Below are positions 1-5,882 of a stretch of DNA of 8,632 nt, one piece after another. The notes below the pieces were generated by a model. The model did no database searches and was not told where the DNA came from. It saw nothing but the letters and a program-made list of their open reading frames with translations. Each line of letters begins with the position of its first letter. Within the stretch, counting starts at the first letter, position 1. Source of the DNA: DASPPK01 sp041479575 (lineage in GTDB: Archaea > Thermoproteota > Bathyarchaeia > Bathyarchaeales > Bathycorpusculaceae); the NCBI GenBank assembly GCA_041479575.1, contig JBGOYH010000084.1, forward strand, positions 1-8,632. Direction: 5' to 3'. Made by a program: the position numbers and the translations under genes.

Positions 1-343
1 CCCTCACCGTCATCATTCTGGATTTGTAGGTTTGAGCGAGTCTTTCCCTTTCTTGTTCGGTGATTTTTCCTTCGGCATGAGCTTCATACAGCCGTCTTAT
101 GGCGTCGCTTAAGATCTCCCTCTCCAAATCCAGTATTCGCAACTCATCCTTAGCGTGTGTAGCGTCGTCTGCTGGAACGCTTTTAGTGACTTTGAATGGA
201 TAACCCCTGAGTTCAGGTTCGATTTCTGCCTGTTTCGCCGGTTTCTCCTTCTTGCCCCGTCTTCGCATCCCAAAAATCACGATTAAGCATGCGATAACTA
301 CCCCTAGCACAATGATTGTGATGACCAGGGGATCAAGGGGCAA
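1..343 (-). CDS. Single-pass membrane protein with cytosolic helical tail (3' end off the window)
   Basis: I do not recognise the family. Translated from a TTG start, the visible 114 residues begin with a short polar N-terminus and one hydrophobic helix (about residues 6-25, LVITIIVLGVVIACLIVIFG). A basic stop-transfer stretch (MRRRGKKEK) follows, then a charged helical region ending in a segment like a short 'SHOCT-like' module (AHAEGKITEQERERL). The protein is probably anchored with its tail inside the cell. The TTG start is preceded by GAGGG with a 9-nt gap, and a good TATA box lies about 40 bp upstream. In-frame stops occur upstream of the TTG, so the start cannot lie much earlier. The gene leaves the left edge still open. 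An 11-codon ATG frame (368-333) overlaps this start. Function unknown. Confidence 0.7.
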   Translation of the reverse strand, partial: MPLDPLVITIIVLGVVIACLIVIFGMRRRGKKEKPAKQAEIEPELRGYPFKVTKSVPADDATHAKDELRILDLEREILSDAIRRLYEAHAEGKITEQERERLAQTYKSRMMTVR

Positions 344-379
344 TAACCAATTCCCTCGCTATCTTCATTGCTCACTGTC

Positions 380-395
380 CATATATAAATTATTT
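380..395 (-). promoter_or_regulatory. TATA box of the left-edge membrane gene
   Basis: On the minus strand the sequence reads AATTTATATATGG, a strong archaeal TATA element. Transcription would start about 25 bp downstream, near 362, giving a leader of about 20 nt before the TTG start at 343. Confidence 0.5.
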
Positions 396-404
396 AACCG
401 AGTC

Positions 405-1169
405 TCATAAGGGATTTTGCATAGTGGCAACGAAAATTTCAGCTGACCGCCCTGAACTCTTACAGCTGATCCCAGGAATTTTCTTGACTTCAAATGCTGA
501 AAAATGCTTCTGCGCCATCTTCTTGATGTTCTCAGGTTTGAAACCTAGGTAGATGTCTCCCATCTCTTCCCTGAACTCAGTGAAAGAATGCTCGCAAAGG
601 TCGACGATGACCCCTTTTCCATTTTTCCTGAGGACTTGGCTGATGCTTTCAAAGACTTTTTCGGGTTGCGTGCTGTGGTGAAGCATCAGGGTGGAGAAGA
701 CTGAATCGAATTTTGAGGGGATTTTGAAGAATTCTTGGGCATGTTGGATGCTGCCGTCTATGTTTTCAGCTAGACCTATGAAAGGTGTTATCTGGGTCGT
801 TTTCTTTATCAATGAAAGTAACATGTTCGGGGTTGGGTCCATTGCGTAGAATTCAACCTTTGGAAGTTTCATCTTCACTTTTTTCTCTACGGCGATGGTG
901 AAGGAGCCTGAGCCCGCACCGACATCCAGCACCGTTGCGTTCTCTGGAATCTGTGGATCCGCAAATAAATATCCCGTTATTGAATCAACTATCCGTTCTA
1001 CTTCACGCGGACCGAAGTAGTCTGCAACGATTTGGTCTCTTTTTTCGCCTTCTTTGGTTGCGAAGTGCTTCACTGTCCTAGCGAGGATTCGGGGGTTAGA
1101 AGCGCCCAGCTGCTTGAAAAGCTGCTCTAACTGCACTTTCTTGAGATAGTTTTCGAAAGTGGTTGACAT
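405..1169 (-). CDS. Class I SAM-dependent methyltransferase
   Basis: Predicted to transfer a methyl group from S-adenosylmethionine; the substrate cannot be told from sequence. Residues are counted from the ATG. A helical N-terminal region (1-75) is followed by motif I LDVGAGSGSF (81-90), which forms the SAM-binding loop. The acidic residue that would bind the ribose is in AMDPTPNM (D111). Motif FDSVFSTLMLHH (154-165) resembles the region after motif II in methyltransferase-11/UbiE-like enzymes, and GKGVIVDLCEH follows. At 254 residues it is a normal length for a stand-alone Rossmann methyltransferase. I chose ATG at 1169; an in-frame TTG two codons upstream (1175) is the alternative. There is no clear ribosome site, so the mRNA may be nearly leaderless. 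It lies just downstream of a 260-bp intergenic gap and is transcribed alone. Confidence 0.85.
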   Translation of the reverse strand: MSTTFENYLKKVQLEQLFKQLGASNPRILARTVKHFATKEGEKRDQIVADYFGPREVERIVDSITGYLFADPQIPENATVLDVGAGSGSFTIAVEKKVKMKLPKVEFYAMDPTPNMLLSLIKKTTQITPFIGLAENIDGSIQHAQEFFKIPSKFDSVFSTLMLHHSTQPEKVFESISQVLRKNGKGVIVDLCEHSFTEFREEMGDIYLGFKPENIKKMAQKHFSAFEVKKIPGISCKSSGRSAEIFVATMQNPL

Positions 1170-1245
1170 TTTCAACTTGTATCATCATGCGGTTCGTTTT
1201 ATTTGAAATTTGCGCAGGAGAAGAAAAGCACAGTTGTCCGCGCCG

Positions 1246-1288
1246 TGGAGTCGGACGGGATTTGAACCACCGGTTCCCACCTTATCGC
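1246..1288 (-). other. tRNA 3'-end-like fragment, probably degenerate
   Basis: On the minus strand this reads like the second half of a tRNA: a GATAAGGTGG anticodon-stem-like piece, GGTGGTTCAAATCC resembling a T-arm, then GTCCGAC, T and CCA. However, the T-stem does not pair (GGTGG against CCCGT), the spacing from T-loop to CCA is two nucleotides short, and no matching 5' half (expected GTCGGAC) is visible upstream. It may be a relic of an old tRNA-targeted integration or a decayed tRNA. The rest of the 1176-1434 gap shows nothing else except the TATA element at its right end. Confidence 0.25.
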
Positions 1289-1378
1289 CCCAAGACCTAG
1301 ATTGACAGGAATTTGCTGACGTGATCCTTGTTCTGTTTTAGGTGTTGGGAACGCAGGAGTCATCGGAGTGAACCAACA

Positions 1379-1390
1379 AGAATATAAAAT
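1379..1390 (+). promoter_or_regulatory. TATA box of the small membrane gene
   Basis: GAATATAAAATT resembles an archaeal TATA box. Transcription would begin near 1409 and the ATG follows at 1435. The same bases read TTTTATATT on the other strand, so the element could also serve leftward. Confidence 0.45.
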
Positions 1391-1434
1391 TTGAGAGCTG
1401 AGATAATGGCTCAGTAGTGTTAGGTGCGTGGCAA

Positions 1435-1704
1435 ATGGAGAAGTACAACAGAGTTTACTTTGCACTGTGGGCGCTCTTCTCGGTAATGGTGTTCTTCATC
1501 ACGTTGGTATCCGTGCTTAATCAACTGGGAGAATGGGTTGATAACATTTTTCTGTCGTTCTTTCTGTTGATTTTGTTTTCAGAACTCCTCGGCTTTGGAC
1601 TTGCAAGTCTAGTCATTGACCGCATATTCGCCAACATCTACAACCCTTGGAATCCGGTGCATTATCGGGTTTCTCATCATAACTCGCGCGCGCCTCGAAC
1701 TTGA
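1435..1704 (+). CDS. Small two-helix membrane protein
   Basis: Unrecognised 89-residue protein with two strongly hydrophobic stretches, about residues 8-30 (YFALWALFSVMVFFITLVSV) and 40-62 (LSFFLLILFSELLGFGLASL), then a short polar tail. I prefer ATG 1435 because AGGTG lies 8 nt upstream; a GTG at 1417 would add six residues. It is the last host gene before attL (stop 77 bp away) and may be monocistronic. The tail is rich in His, Asn and Arg and does not look strongly conserved, so a frameshifted or shortened C-terminus cannot be excluded. Confidence 0.6.
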   Translation: MEKYNRVYFALWALFSVMVFFITLVSVLNQLGEWVDNIFLSFFLLILFSELLGFGLASLVIDRIFANIYNPWNPVHYRVSHHNSRAPRT

Positions 1705-1769
1705 TGTCCAACTTATCTACCGCAACAATTTCTCGAATGCGCCTAGAAGCCCAGATTTGAACCCTTTTC

Positions 1770-2657
1770 TTGAAGAAGAAAGCCTCGGGCGGGATTCGAA
1801 CCCGCGACCCCCGCCTTACCAAGCTAAGAGAAATCGATTGGCAAAAATTTGCACAATGGGTTTCCATCGAGAACAACAAGAACACCGCTCAAGATCGGAT
1901 CAGATATGCGCAACAATATGGTTATTGTCTTCTGAGAAAGAACCTTTCTGATTTGAAATTGCTGTCCGATGATAAACGCTTACATGCAATGAAAAGTTTG
2001 TCTTCGCTCTCGAAATTTATAGGACAATACGATGATTGGTTAAGCATGGTCAAAAACTATGGATTGAAATGGACATCAAGAAACGGCGACGACATCATTA
2101 TCGGAAGGCTTAGCAAAACAACCGACGCGAGTGAGATATTCGATTGGGTTAAGACATTAAAAGAAATCTTTCCAGAGTTTAGAGATTTCGTTGATTTGCT
2201 TATCGTCACGGGGTTAAGATTCAATGAAGCACTAGCGAGCTACAACTTGATCATTAAGCTGAGCAAAGAAGGAAAACTTGAGCAATACTACAACGTCGAG
2301 AAAGGCATTCTTGAGCATTTCAAGTTTAGAGACATTTTCTTAAGGCGAACCAAAAAGGCGTTTATCAGCTTTGTTCCGCGAGAATTGATACAGAGAATTA
2401 GCGAAGACGATCTTCTAAGCGACGATATGATACGCGGAAGACTCAAAAGAAGAAAAATACCCCGACGGTTCTCTGATGTGCGCGAGCTTTTTGGCACGTT
2501 AGCAACGAAACACCTGACGGTATCTGAAACAGATTTTCTTCAGGGAAGAATATCGAAATCGGTCTTCATGCGAAACTATTTCAATCCTTTGTTAGTTGCT
2601 GATCTGAAAGAGCGAGCTTTCAAAGTCGTTGAGGAAATCACGAACCAAATCCGCTAA
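1770..2657 (+). CDS. SSV-type tyrosine integrase, C-terminal part (catalytic domain)
   Basis: C-terminal piece of the element's site-specific recombinase. True integrase codons run from the att core (1781-1823) to the stop at 2655-2657; the few codons before 1781 are host sequence opened by a weak TTG, with a TGA four codons upstream and no ribosome site. The catalytic fold is visible, numbered in this frame: Arg I in TGLRFNEAL (R150), the beta-hairpin Lys in RTKKAFISF (K195/K196), the second Arg in FSDVRELFG (R238), LQGR (R260) where many families have LGH, and the nucleophile in VFMRNYF (Y270). With the N-terminal piece fused, Y270 becomes Y351 of 376. This fragment keeps the whole catalytic domain but has lost the N-terminal zinc-ribbon-like region. 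It ends at a strong T-run. Confidence 0.9.
   Translation: MKKKASGGIRTRDPRLTKLREIDWQKFAQWVSIENNKNTAQDRIRYAQQYGYCLLRKNLSDLKLLSDDKRLHAMKSLSSLSKFIGQYDDWLSMVKNYGLKWTSRNGDDIIIGRLSKTTDASEIFDWVKTLKEIFPEFRDFVDLLIVTGLRFNEALASYNLIIKLSKEGKLEQYYNVEKGILEHFKFRDIFLRRTKKAFISFVPRELIQRISEDDLLSDDMIRGRLKRRKIPRRFSDVRELFGTLATKHLTVSETDFLQGRISKSVFMRNYFNPLLVADLKERAFKVVEEITNQIR
1781..1823 (-). repeat. attL: orphan 3' half of tRNA-Thr
   Basis: This is a perfect 43-bp copy of 6578-6620. Read on the minus strand it covers tRNA-Thr from base 31, just before the anticodon loop, to the discriminator T. No 5' half follows; the sequence turns into integrase coding at 1824. The flank beyond the discriminator (minus strand TTCTTCTTC) should be the original host sequence downstream of tRNA-Thr, and it does not encode CCA. 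Confidence 0.92.
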
Positions 2658-2660
2658 ATT

Positions 2661-2677
2661 CTCCTCTCTTTTTTTTT
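2661..2677 (+). terminator. T-run terminator after the integrase
   Basis: A pyrimidine tract ending in nine T residues begins 4 bp after the integrase stop, matching the oligo-T terminators of archaeal RNA polymerase. Confidence 0.65.
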
Positions 2678-2872
2678 GCGCGACGCATACACTTTTGACT
2701 ATGCACGTCTCTCTACTTTTTTCATGTTAAATGCTGTATCGTAAGATGCACGACACCCCTAGGCTTATGCCCATAAAAACCCTTTTTCTTGACAAAACTT
2801 AGATTCAGAGATTATGGCAAGAATCCAAGCCCATTATTAAGAAGTCAAAGTAGACCTGATTATTATGGTCGC

Positions 2873-2888
2873 ACGATGCGCGCATCGT
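2873..2888. repeat. 16-bp perfect palindrome
   Basis: ACGATGCGCGCATCGT is its own reverse complement, with GCGCGC at its centre. It lies in non-coding element DNA with no gene edge nearby and could be a protein-binding site. Confidence 0.6.
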
Positions 2889-3280
2889 TAGATCACAAAG
2901 TTTACACGAAGGAAAACCGAACCTGTATGCCTTTTGCTTCCGATGGAGATTTTCGTAGGTTCCTCTACGAGGCGCTGGCCTAGCACGTATCGAAACTTTG
3001 AGATCGTGCTGAAACGCTTGTTTCTACCTTCTCTAAACAAAAGAACCTTAAATCTTAAAGAACGTTTTCGATCTCGCTCGCAAAAACTAACCCAAATAAA
3101 GATTAAAGAAGTTACGAAACGAAACGAACCTGAAACAAAGGTCTAATTGAGAAACAACGTTTTTCTTATGGATAAAGTCTAAAAGGAATCGTTCGCATTG
3201 GCGAAATCTTCACCAAGCCCAAAAAAGACCCCCCCATCAAAACAAATCTCAAATATTGGCGCATTAGCAGTAACCACATT

Positions 3281-3350
3281 GGGTATATATGACAGCAAAA
3301 AACTCTGAATGGTGACGCTGTTCTAAAGCTACCGAAGCTACCTCATTTTT
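3281..3350 (+). promoter_or_regulatory. Orphan TATA box and possible short RNA
   Basis: GGGTATATATGAC (3281-3293) is one of the best TATA boxes in the window but no gene follows it. Transcription would start near 3310 and meet a T5 tract at 3346-3350 after passing AAGCTACCGAAG, whose inverse complement recurs at 3410-3421. It may drive a small untranslated RNA, or read into the repeat block as an origin-linked transcript. The TATA box is seen; the RNA is inferred. Confidence 0.3.
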
Positions 3351-3421
3351 CTATTAATAAAACAGAGGGTAAAAGTATGAGGATTATACTAGTGAGGAAA
3401 AGGGTGTATCTTCGGTAGCTT
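3326..3421. repeat. 12-bp inverted repeat pair, 72 bp apart
   Basis: AAGCTACCGAAG at 3326-3337 and its exact reverse complement CTTCGGTAGCTT at 3410-3421 flank a 72-bp spacer. The pair stands at the left border of the GGGTC-rich region. Confidence 0.6.
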
Positions 3422-3586
3422 CCGAAACAGGGTCGTTTCTTTCGTAAGATTCAAGACGTTTTATGGACAATTTGCCATCACAGGGTCGTAGGGTCATTGC
3501 CCTATGCTCCAGAATGGTGTTAACGGAAAATGCAGAAATAAGGGACATTGGGATAAATCTAATGATATAGTTAACTGAGAACCCTA

Positions 3587-3600
3587 TAATAATAATAATA
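3587..3600. repeat. (TAA)n run
   Basis: Almost five TAA units in tandem. Similar runs occur at 3882-3898 and, on the opposite strand, at 6119-6154, always in non-coding parts of the element. Confidence 0.6.
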
Positions 3601-3644
3601 GTGATACGTCCCAGAAGCCCTTGTTCCGACCCTTCGACCCTGAA

Positions 3645-3760
3645 CCTGTTAAATTTCATGTTAGGTTTGATGGACTTCTCACCAACCTGTTAGGTTTGAT
3701 GGTCTTTTACCATGAAAGTAGTGACCCTGAACCTGTTAGGTTTCCTGTTAGGTTTCATGG
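3645..3760. repeat. CCTGTTAGGTTT repeats with internal dyad
   Basis: Five full or partial copies of CCTGTTAGGTTTSATGG occur: near 3645 (diverged), 3657, 3686, 3732 and 3744. The last two are tandem at 12 bp. Two complete copies contain AACCTGTTAGGTT (3684-3696 and 3730-3742), with 5-bp arms around a 3-bp centre, typical in size of a dimeric regulator site. The element's own RHH protein is an obvious candidate ligand; this is inference. Confidence 0.6.
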
Positions 3761-3834
3761 ACTTTCCCATCAGGGTCGCTAGGGTCACTAGGGTCGGTCA
3801 AAACAAGGCTAGACGCACATTAATACCATAATGA

Positions 3835-3936
3835 AGGGTCACGTGGACACAAGACGGGGTACCCCTTACCTAATGATTTTTTAATAATAATAATAATAGC
3901 GTGGTGCCCCTCTGTCCACCATGAGGCGGTGACCCT
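3835..3936. repeat. Nested inverted repeat around an AT-rich loop
   Basis: Left arms AGGGTCAC (3835-3842), GTGGACA (3843-3849) and GGGG (3856-3859) are matched in reverse order by CCCC (3907-3910), TGTCCAC (3913-3919) and GTGACCCT (3929-3936). The right side has a 9-nt bulge between the outer two arms. The loop contains the palindrome GGGGTACCCC (left part) and (TAA)6 at 3882-3898. A long imperfect hairpin with an easily melted loop is a shape often found at origins. Confidence 0.55.
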
Positions 3937-4000
3937 AATGACCCTCATCGTTACCGTGACGTTTCTTGATGCCTTGAACAATTCCATAGAAGTCGTTTGT

Positions 4001-4017
4001 CATCGTGAAAAACGATG
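4001..4017. repeat. Short hairpin CATCGT-GAAAA-ACGATG
   Basis: A perfect 6-bp stem with a 5-nt A-rich loop in non-coding element DNA. There is no T-run after it, so it is not an obvious terminator. Confidence 0.4.
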
Positions 4018-4206
4018 TTGTAGCTTAGTAGGTATAGTGGGAGGTAGTGGAGATACTACTACAGGAAAAGAAAATGTGTTACCCTCTGTACTCCTGAGAT
4101 ACTACAACATGCGAACGCTGACATCTTGCCGTATCTGAAGTCTTACGAAAATAAGGCTAGACGCGCGCAAAGCCTCACATCGTCACGCTCTGATGGTCTA
4201 CTAACG

Positions 4207-4225
4207 AAAGAAAAAAAGAGGGAAA
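4207..4225 (-). terminator. T-rich terminator of the leftward operon
   Basis: On the minus strand CTTTCCCTCTTTTTTTCTTTCG begins about 10 bp after the stop of the last operon gene and contains a run of seven T residues, as expected for archaeal termination. Confidence 0.6.
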
Positions 4226-4235
4226 GATTAGGTAG

Positions 4236-4391
4236 CTATTTCTTTTGAAGTTCACGAACCCATTCTAGCGTTTTGCGGTTTTTCGCCTTCGCCTTCATTT
4301 TCTCGTGTGTAGTCTTGTCAAACTTTGAGAATTTTAACCCCTTTGTGCTAATCATCAAAGGTACGATTTCAATGATTGTCTCTCTGTTCAT
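4236..4391 (-). CDS. 51-aa basic protein, last gene of the element operon
   Basis: Unrecognised small protein: MNRETIIEIVPLMISTKG, then a very basic stretch (KMKAKAKNRKTLEWVRELQKK). Its ATG overlaps the stop of the nuclease gene by 4 nt (ATGA, 4388-4391), the same coupling seen at two other junctions in this operon, which supports it as a real gene despite its size. The high Lys content suggests nucleic-acid contact or a helper role for the nuclease, but nothing more can be said. A T-rich terminator follows. Confidence 0.7.
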   Translation of the reverse strand: MNRETIIEIVPLMISTKGLKFSKFDKTTHEKMKAKAKNRKTLEWVRELQKK

Positions 4392-4921
4392 TCGGGATAG
4401 ACACGCTCTAGTAACGTTGTTGGAATCTTGTAGACGCTACCGTCGCTTTGAATTTCGATAGGAAAACTCGTTGGATAGCGTAGCTTGTTGAGAACGTAGA
4501 TTTCCTGAGTGTTTTCAATGACAAAGTAGATTCTGAAACCGAATTTTCTAGCCTTAGACATTATGCTGAAGTATTTATCGTAGTCTCTTTTGTTAATCCA
4601 CCCAAGAGACGCTTTGTTTGTTTTCAGTTTGGCATCGACAAAGAAAATTTCCTTCTTACTACAAACGAGAAAATCAGGAGCGAAAATGTTTTCATAAGCT
4701 TGCTTCGTCTTTTGTTCAACGTCAAAGATTACGCCTTCGTTCTCCGCGTTCCAATGTACGATCCGATTGACCTGAAAACCTTGCTGTTTCAAAAAGATGG
4801 CTACGATTGTTTCGCCTTGCTTGCCTTTCTCGATGTCTTTTGGCCAATTCTTAGCCATGAAAAGGGGGTTTATTAAGTCGATGTGTGTGTGATCGCTTTC
4901 AAAAGATGGTTTGATTCTCAT
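4388..4921 (-). CDS. PD-(D/E)XK nuclease-like protein
   Basis: The 177-residue protein carries the spaced signature of the PD-(D/E)XK nuclease fold: an acidic residue on the first helix in KGKQGETIVAIFLKQQGF (E37), the PD of IFAPDFLVC (D83), and the D-x-K of IFFVDAKLKT (D96, K98) on the next strand. The sequence before E37 is like that of archaeal Holliday-junction resolvase-like and restriction-like members. A later helix and strand, NKRDYDKYFSIMSKARKFGFRIYFVIE, fit the fold. The expected activity is metal-dependent DNA cleavage. The role could be replication or recombination of the element, defence, or competition with other DNA. The start overlaps the previous gene by 4 nt; M22 is an alternative. 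No methylase partner is present, so a classical restriction system is unlikely. Confidence 0.72.
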   Translation of the reverse strand: MRIKPSFESDHTHIDLINPLFMAKNWPKDIEKGKQGETIVAIFLKQQGFQVNRIVHWNAENEGVIFDVEQKTKQAYENIFAPDFLVCSKKEIFFVDAKLKTNKASLGWINKRDYDKYFSIMSKARKFGFRIYFVIENTQEIYVLNKLRYPTSFPIEIQSDGSVYKIPTTLLERVYPE

Positions 4922-5424
4922 TTGAAAACACCTTTGATTTTTTCCGTAAGAGATGCTTTTTGCGGTTCTTCTGATTTAGAGGTTAGATTCGCCAAAAAAT
5001 TCAAAGCGAAATCTATATCCTCATCTGAAAGCGGAAGACCTCGCCTTGATGCTAAGTCGCAAAACTCACGGTAGACCTCATTATTAACTGCTTGCGGATT
5101 TTGACCCCAAGTGCGGAGAGCGCATGGATTTTGTTTTCGATTTTGAATGACTTTTATGAAAAGATTGATGGGTGTGTTTCTTTCGGCGCGTTCCCGTTCC
5201 GATATCACCATTGCCTTGTCGTGTTCGATCTTTTGTTTTTGCTTGATTAAGGCGACATTTTTGTAAACTTGAGCCATTTTAACATCGAGTTGTTCTTTGC
5301 TGTACGTCATGGCCAAATTTGTTAAAGTCACAAGTTCACGCTGTTCTAGTGTCGTACCTCTTACGATAAGGGTTGGCGAAGCTTGGGTAAAATGATCCGC
5401 TTGGTCTATCGTTTTTCGGCTCAT
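4918..5424 (-). CDS. Hypothetical helical protein (168 aa)
   Basis: I do not recognise this family. The N-terminus is polar. A long charged helix covers about residues 40-85, with many Lys, Glu and Arg residues (KNVALIKQKQKIEHDKAMVISERERAERN), and may form a coiled coil. A second region of about 60 residues (INLFIKVIQNRKQNPCALRTWGQ to FALNFLANL) looks globular and helical and ends in a basic tail EKIKGVFK. There are no membrane segments or known catalytic motif. It is coupled to both neighbours by 4-nt ATGA overlaps, so it probably works with the coiled-coil protein upstream and the nuclease downstream. It might be a DNA-binding or replication factor unique to this element type; that is a guess. 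Confidence 0.75.
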   Translation of the reverse strand: MSRKTIDQADHFTQASPTLIVRGTTLEQRELVTLTNLAMTYSKEQLDVKMAQVYKNVALIKQKQKIEHDKAMVISERERAERNTPINLFIKVIQNRKQNPCALRTWGQNPQAVNNEVYREFCDLASRRGLPLSDEDIDFALNFLANLTSKSEEPQKASLTEKIKGVFK

Positions 5425-5882
5425 TCTTCGTTCCCTTCTTTTTCGATTGCTACTCTTTTCTTTGCTCTATCAAGTTCTTCAGGGCTAATGCTGAATGGAT
5501 TCAATGCGCTAGCGATTTCGGACACTTCGGCGGGGTCGCTTTGTCGGGCGAAGGTTTCAATGTAGCTTTCCATTGTTTCGTAACCGCATTTTTCTTTGAG
5601 GCTAAGGCATATTGTTGCGGCGTCGCCCAACTTGGTTTTTTCTGGTGTCTCCGCTGTTTTTTCAAACTTTGTTCTAGCTGCTGCTAGTTCGATGGCTAAG
5701 CGGTTGATCTCGCTTTCAAGTCGCGATAAGAATTTGTAAAGTTCTTGATGGGCGGCTTCGTTGGTGCGGTTGTTAAGTTGAGAAGTTTGTAGTCCCGCTT
5801 GGTTTTCCACAATTGCGTTTTGTAGTTGTGCGATCTTGGTTTGGATTTCGCGGATTTGTGTAATTATACTTTCGATTGACAT
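5421..5882 (-). CDS. Coiled-coil protein (153 aa)
   Basis: Unrecognised. Residues 1-80 show a heptad-like pattern (IITQIREIQTKIAQLQNAIVENQ, then ELYKFLSRLESEINRLAIELAAA), so it very likely forms a two-stranded coiled coil. The C-terminal 65 residues are a separate small helical domain (DAATICLSLKEKCGYETMESYIETFARQ) with an acidic tail. It begins directly after the stop of the RHH gene, with no gap, and overlaps the next gene by 4 nt. It is likely a scaffold or partner protein in a complex with other operon products; no enzyme motif is visible. Confidence 0.78.
   Translation of the reverse strand: MSIESIITQIREIQTKIAQLQNAIVENQAGLQTSQLNNRTNEAAHQELYKFLSRLESEINRLAIELAAARTKFEKTAETPEKTKLGDAATICLSLKEKCGYETMESYIETFARQSDPAEVSEIASALNPFSISPEELDRAKKRVAIEKEGNEE

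Larger units (their letters stand above)
3428..3945. repeat. Cluster of GGGTC(A/G) motifs on both strands
   Basis: The pentamer GGGTC, usually as (C/T)AGGGTC(A/G), occurs about a dozen times in 520 bp. Forward copies include 3428, 3481, 3489, 3771, 3780, 3789 and 3834; reverse copies (GACCC) include 3627, 3635, 3721, 3929 and 3938. Three copies at 3771-3797 are spaced by about 9-10 bp, one helical turn. A 16-bp block, GACCCTGAACCTGTTA, is exactly repeated at 3636-3651 and 3723-3738. Short phased motifs of this kind resemble iterons, though no initiator protein is known here. Confidence 0.6.
3805..4164. repeat. 12-bp direct repeat AAGGCTAGACGC, two copies
   Basis: Exact copies lie at 3805-3816 and 4153-4164, 348 bp apart, both preceded by an A-rich stretch (AAAAC and AAAAT). 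They bracket the right part of the repeat block. A second direct pair, GAGATACTAC at 4050-4059 and 4096-4105, lies between them. Confidence 0.55.
2678..4206. other. Non-coding, repeat-rich block; candidate origin or control region
   Basis: About 1.5 kb without a convincing gene, nearly a third of the element. Open frames here (for example 2789-2983, 2934-3146, 3384-3659 minus, 3929-4138) are short, lack good ribosome sites or run through the repeats. A 36-codon TTG frame at 3199-3309 has AAGGAA upstream and is the only marginal candidate. The block holds a 16-bp palindrome (2873), an orphan TATA box (3281), a 12-bp inverted pair (3326/3410), scattered GGGTC motifs (3428-3945), AACCTGTTAGGTT dyads (3645-3760), (TAA)n runs (3587, 3882), a nested inverted repeat (3835-3936) and a hairpin (4001). 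As no Rep gene is recognised, this is the best place for an origin, but that is inference. Confidence 0.5.

Noticed and set aside
1199..1465. Minus-strand reading frame of 88 codons
   Set aside because: It runs through a tRNA-like fragment and a promoter region; its protein contains the typical nonsense translation of tRNA 3' ends and has no ribosome site.
1741..1770. Second tRNA-like T-loop (GGGTTCAAATC on the minus strand) next to attL
   Set aside because: The T-stem does not pair and no acceptor or anticodon arm can be built.
1613..1951. Open frames on both strands across attL
   Set aside because: They are shadows of the att core and the integrase; the antisense tRNA sequence gives long stop-free runs.
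2789..3146. Two overlapping frames of 64 and 70 codons
   Set aside because: Weak starts, no ribosome site, no recognisable protein features, and one crosses the 16-bp palindrome.
3384..3659. Minus-strand 91-codon frame
   Set aside because: It passes through the (TAA)n run (giving poly-Ile) and GGGTC repeats, with no ribosome site.
3428..3945. CRISPR array
   Set aside because: The repeats are too short (5-17 bp), irregularly spaced and on both strands.
3929..4138. Plus-strand 69-codon frame
   Set aside because: It starts inside the nested inverted repeat and GACCCT repeats; composition does not look like a protein.
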